This document shows, one piece after another, positions 13,503 to 14,999 of a DNA stretch of 14,999 bases (positions are counted from its first letter, which is position 1; the number at the start of each line of letters is the position of its first letter). A model generated the notes under the pieces. The model was not told where the DNA came from and ran no database searches. It saw nothing but the letters and a program-made list of their open reading frames with translations. Source of the stretch: CAYMTN01 sp964393335 (GTDB taxonomy: Bacteria > Chloroflexota > Anaerolineae > Aggregatilineales > Aggregatilineaceae); contig CAYMTN010000134.1 of assembly GCA_964393335.1 (NCBI GenBank), forward strand, positions 1 through 14,999, written 5' to 3'. Made by a program: the position numbers and the translations under genes.

Positions 13503-14999
13503 TTACTCCATCCTTTCGAACGACTCGTCAGCGGCACGTTTGCGCGCGGTGGCACGTGTAAAACGGCACAGGGCCGTATAGTCGCAGTACGGCGCGCAGC
13601 GGCCCTTGTTCGGCGCGACGGCAAAATAGCCCCGGCGTGCGGCGATCACGTTACCGTGCAGGTGGCGGTGAGCGTCGTCCAGGGCGGGATCGTCCACGCC
13701 GACCGCGCCGCTGGTCTTGCGGTTGCGGATATGCCAGAACAGCCCATCCGTGACCACCAGGTCGGGGTCGCACAGGTCCAGCGCGGCGCGGATGTAGACC
13801 ATCATCTGAAAATCGCGCCCGGCGGCCATGTCACGCAGGGGATGCGGCGTGCTGCCGGTTTTGTAGTCGATCACGACCACGCGCTCGCCCAGACGATCCA
13901 GCCGGTCGATTTTGCCGCGCACGCGCAGCGCCCCCGCCGGGCCGTCGATCACCAGCGGCGGGCGGTCCCCAATGCCGAACACGGCTTCCTGCCGGAACGC
14001 GCACCGTTCCGCCTCCCCTGCCGGTAGCGGGCTGTCAGCGGAAAAATCGAGCGCCACGAGCCAGCGCAGCCGCCGCCGCAGCTCGGCCTGTTCGTGCTGC
14101 CACACGGCGGAGGGCCGGAAGGCGTACACGCGCGGCGCGTCCGCGAGAATCCGCGCGGCTTCGTCCTCCAGAATCGCCAGCGCGCGACCGGCGTTTTCCG
14201 GCGTAATGCTCAGGCCCTCGTCCGCAAAACGGCGGTAGACGCCCTCCAAAATGGCGTGGTTGAGCGATCCAAGCTGCTGCCGGTCCAGCCCTTCTTCCGG
14301 CTCTTTGAGTTCTTCCAGGCGTAACAATCGCCGCGCAAAAAAACGGAACGGGCACTCGCCGTACTCGTTGAACTGGCTGGCGCTCCACACGCGGCGCGAC
14401 CCCAGGCGTGCCGCGACCTCCGCGATCAGGTCCGGCGCGGCCAACACGCCGCCGAACCGGTCAGGTGGAAATATCACGTCTTCCCGCGCGGCCTCTATCG
14501 CGCGCCCGCGCAGCACGGCCCGCCAGCGGTCGCCCCACAACGTATGAACGATCAGCGCGTTATGCACGGCGAAGGCGTCCGCGCTATCCCCGGCGTGCTC
14601 GCCGTTGAACAGCGCCGCGACCGCGACGGCAGCCTCGCTCAACGTCGCGGCATCATCCAGGGCGGGCGTCGAGCCGACGCCAAGGCGCAGCCGCCGGTCG
14701 TCCGGCACATCGACCGCCACCAGCACCGCGCGCCAGTACGGCGAGGGCGGGCAGTCGTCGCCCCTGGCATCGACCGTATAGCGGCTGAGCGTCAGCGAGC
14801 GCCGCGCCAGCCCGACCGCCTGGTAAAACAGGCTCATGTCGTCGGCCCGCTCACTCGCGGTCAGCATGTCGATCCCGGCCCGTTCCAGCGCCAGCCGCTC
14901 GCCTTCCTGGTAGAGCGCGCCTTCCGGCTCCTGCGCGGGGAACTCGCCCTCTGACAGGCCCAGGATAAACACGTCGTCGTGCGGCAGGCCGCGCGCTTC
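13503..14999 (-). CDS. addB: AddB-type helicase/nuclease subunit B, C-terminal part (5' end beyond window)
   Basis: An open frame of 498 residues entering from the right edge. It begins with GLPHDDVFILGLSEGEFP, a conserved AddB stretch, then EGERLALERAGIDM and LTLSRYTVDA, the inactivated helicase-like part. The C-terminal RecB-type nuclease contains LGSLNHAILEGVYRRF (His), GKIDRLDRLG, VVVIDYKTG and FQMMVYIRA. Cysteines typical of the iron-sulphur staple are in place: one in GECPFRFFARRL before the nuclease and three in CAPYCDYTALC after it (C-x3-C-x5-C). AddB pairs with AddA for end resection. The first gap of the cysteine group is x3, one more than the x2 recalled for B. subtilis AddB. Being a partial gene, distinction from other AddB-like PD-(D/E)XK proteins rests on these motifs and on addA downstream. 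Confidence 0.88.
   Translation of the reverse strand, partial: EARGLPHDDVFILGLSEGEFPAQEPEGALYQEGERLALERAGIDMLTASERADDMSLFYQAVGLARRSLTLSRYTVDARGDDCPPSPYWRAVLVAVDVPDDRRLRLGVGSTPALDDAATLSEAAVAVAALFNGEHAGDSADAFAVHNALIVHTLWGDRWRAVLRGRAIEAAREDVIFPPDRFGGVLAAPDLIAEVAARLGSRRVWSASQFNEYGECPFRFFARRLLRLEELKEPEEGLDRQQLGSLNHAILEGVYRRFADEGLSITPENAGRALAILEDEAARILADAPRVYAFRPSAVWQHEQAELRRRLRWLVALDFSADSPLPAGEAERCAFRQEAVFGIGDRPPLVIDGPAGALRVRGKIDRLDRLGERVVVIDYKTGSTPHPLRDMAAGRDFQMMVYIRAALDLCDPDLVVTDGLFWHIRNRKTSGAVGVDDPALDDAHRHLHGNVIAARRGYFAVAPNKGRCAPYCDYTALCRFTRATARKRAADESFERME

Overview
The window looks like chromosomal DNA of a GC-rich bacterium, most likely Chloroflexota of the Anaerolineae type. The grounds are family resemblances recalled rather than searched: a secreted protein ending in an RGFGKVW...GVREKLGWA domain, two short exported proteins with a C-P-CW-G-L-x-PG signature, a hairpin repeat of the CCCCTCTCC/GGAGAGGGG kind found twice, and 47-residue TPR units. 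No rRNA, tRNA, CRISPR array or transposase is visible.

Layout. (1) 1-2151, minus: most of a TIR / STAND-type NTPase / TPR protein that runs off the left edge, a candidate NAD-cleaving anti-phage or signalling protein. (2) 2212-3093: an uncharacterised polytopic membrane protein with an HExxH motif, whose 3' end has been rebuilt by a hairpin repeat flanked by a 28-bp direct duplication. (3) 3260-3751, plus: a single-domain response regulator with a Pro/Lys tail. (4) 6078-3812, minus: a probable operon of two paralogous small exported proteins (ATGA overlap) and 6-phosphofructokinase. (5) 6104-6420: a divergent promoter region and a roughly 255-nt leader with strong RNA pairing potential, preceding a GNAT acetyltransferase (6421-6993) that ends at a textbook intrinsic terminator. 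(6) 7209-8732, plus: a secreted multi-domain surface protein. (7) 14999-8867, minus: an AddAB-type recombinational repair locus, read as addB (partial), a 102-residue protein with an H-box-like helix lacking its histidine, a small membrane protein, a GxxExxY (PDDEXK) gene, then addA.

The most interesting structure is at 12427-12910. The GxxExxY gene is bracketed by near-identical inverted arrays of CACAGAG/CTCTGTG heptamers, making a unit of about 480 bp wedged between the small membrane protein and addA, directly against the addA ribosome binding site. It looks like a minimal mobile cassette with no transposase. Second is the TIR-STAND-TPR gene, easy to miss because it has no stop codon in the window and long antisense ORFs cover it. 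Third is the structured leader before the acetyltransferase.

How the genes work together: AddA and AddB would form a helicase-nuclease that resects double-strand breaks and degrades linear DNA. The TIR-STAND protein would sense a trigger through its TPRs and signal or kill through its TIR domain. PfkA is a core glycolytic enzyme. The remaining genes have only family-level or no assignments.
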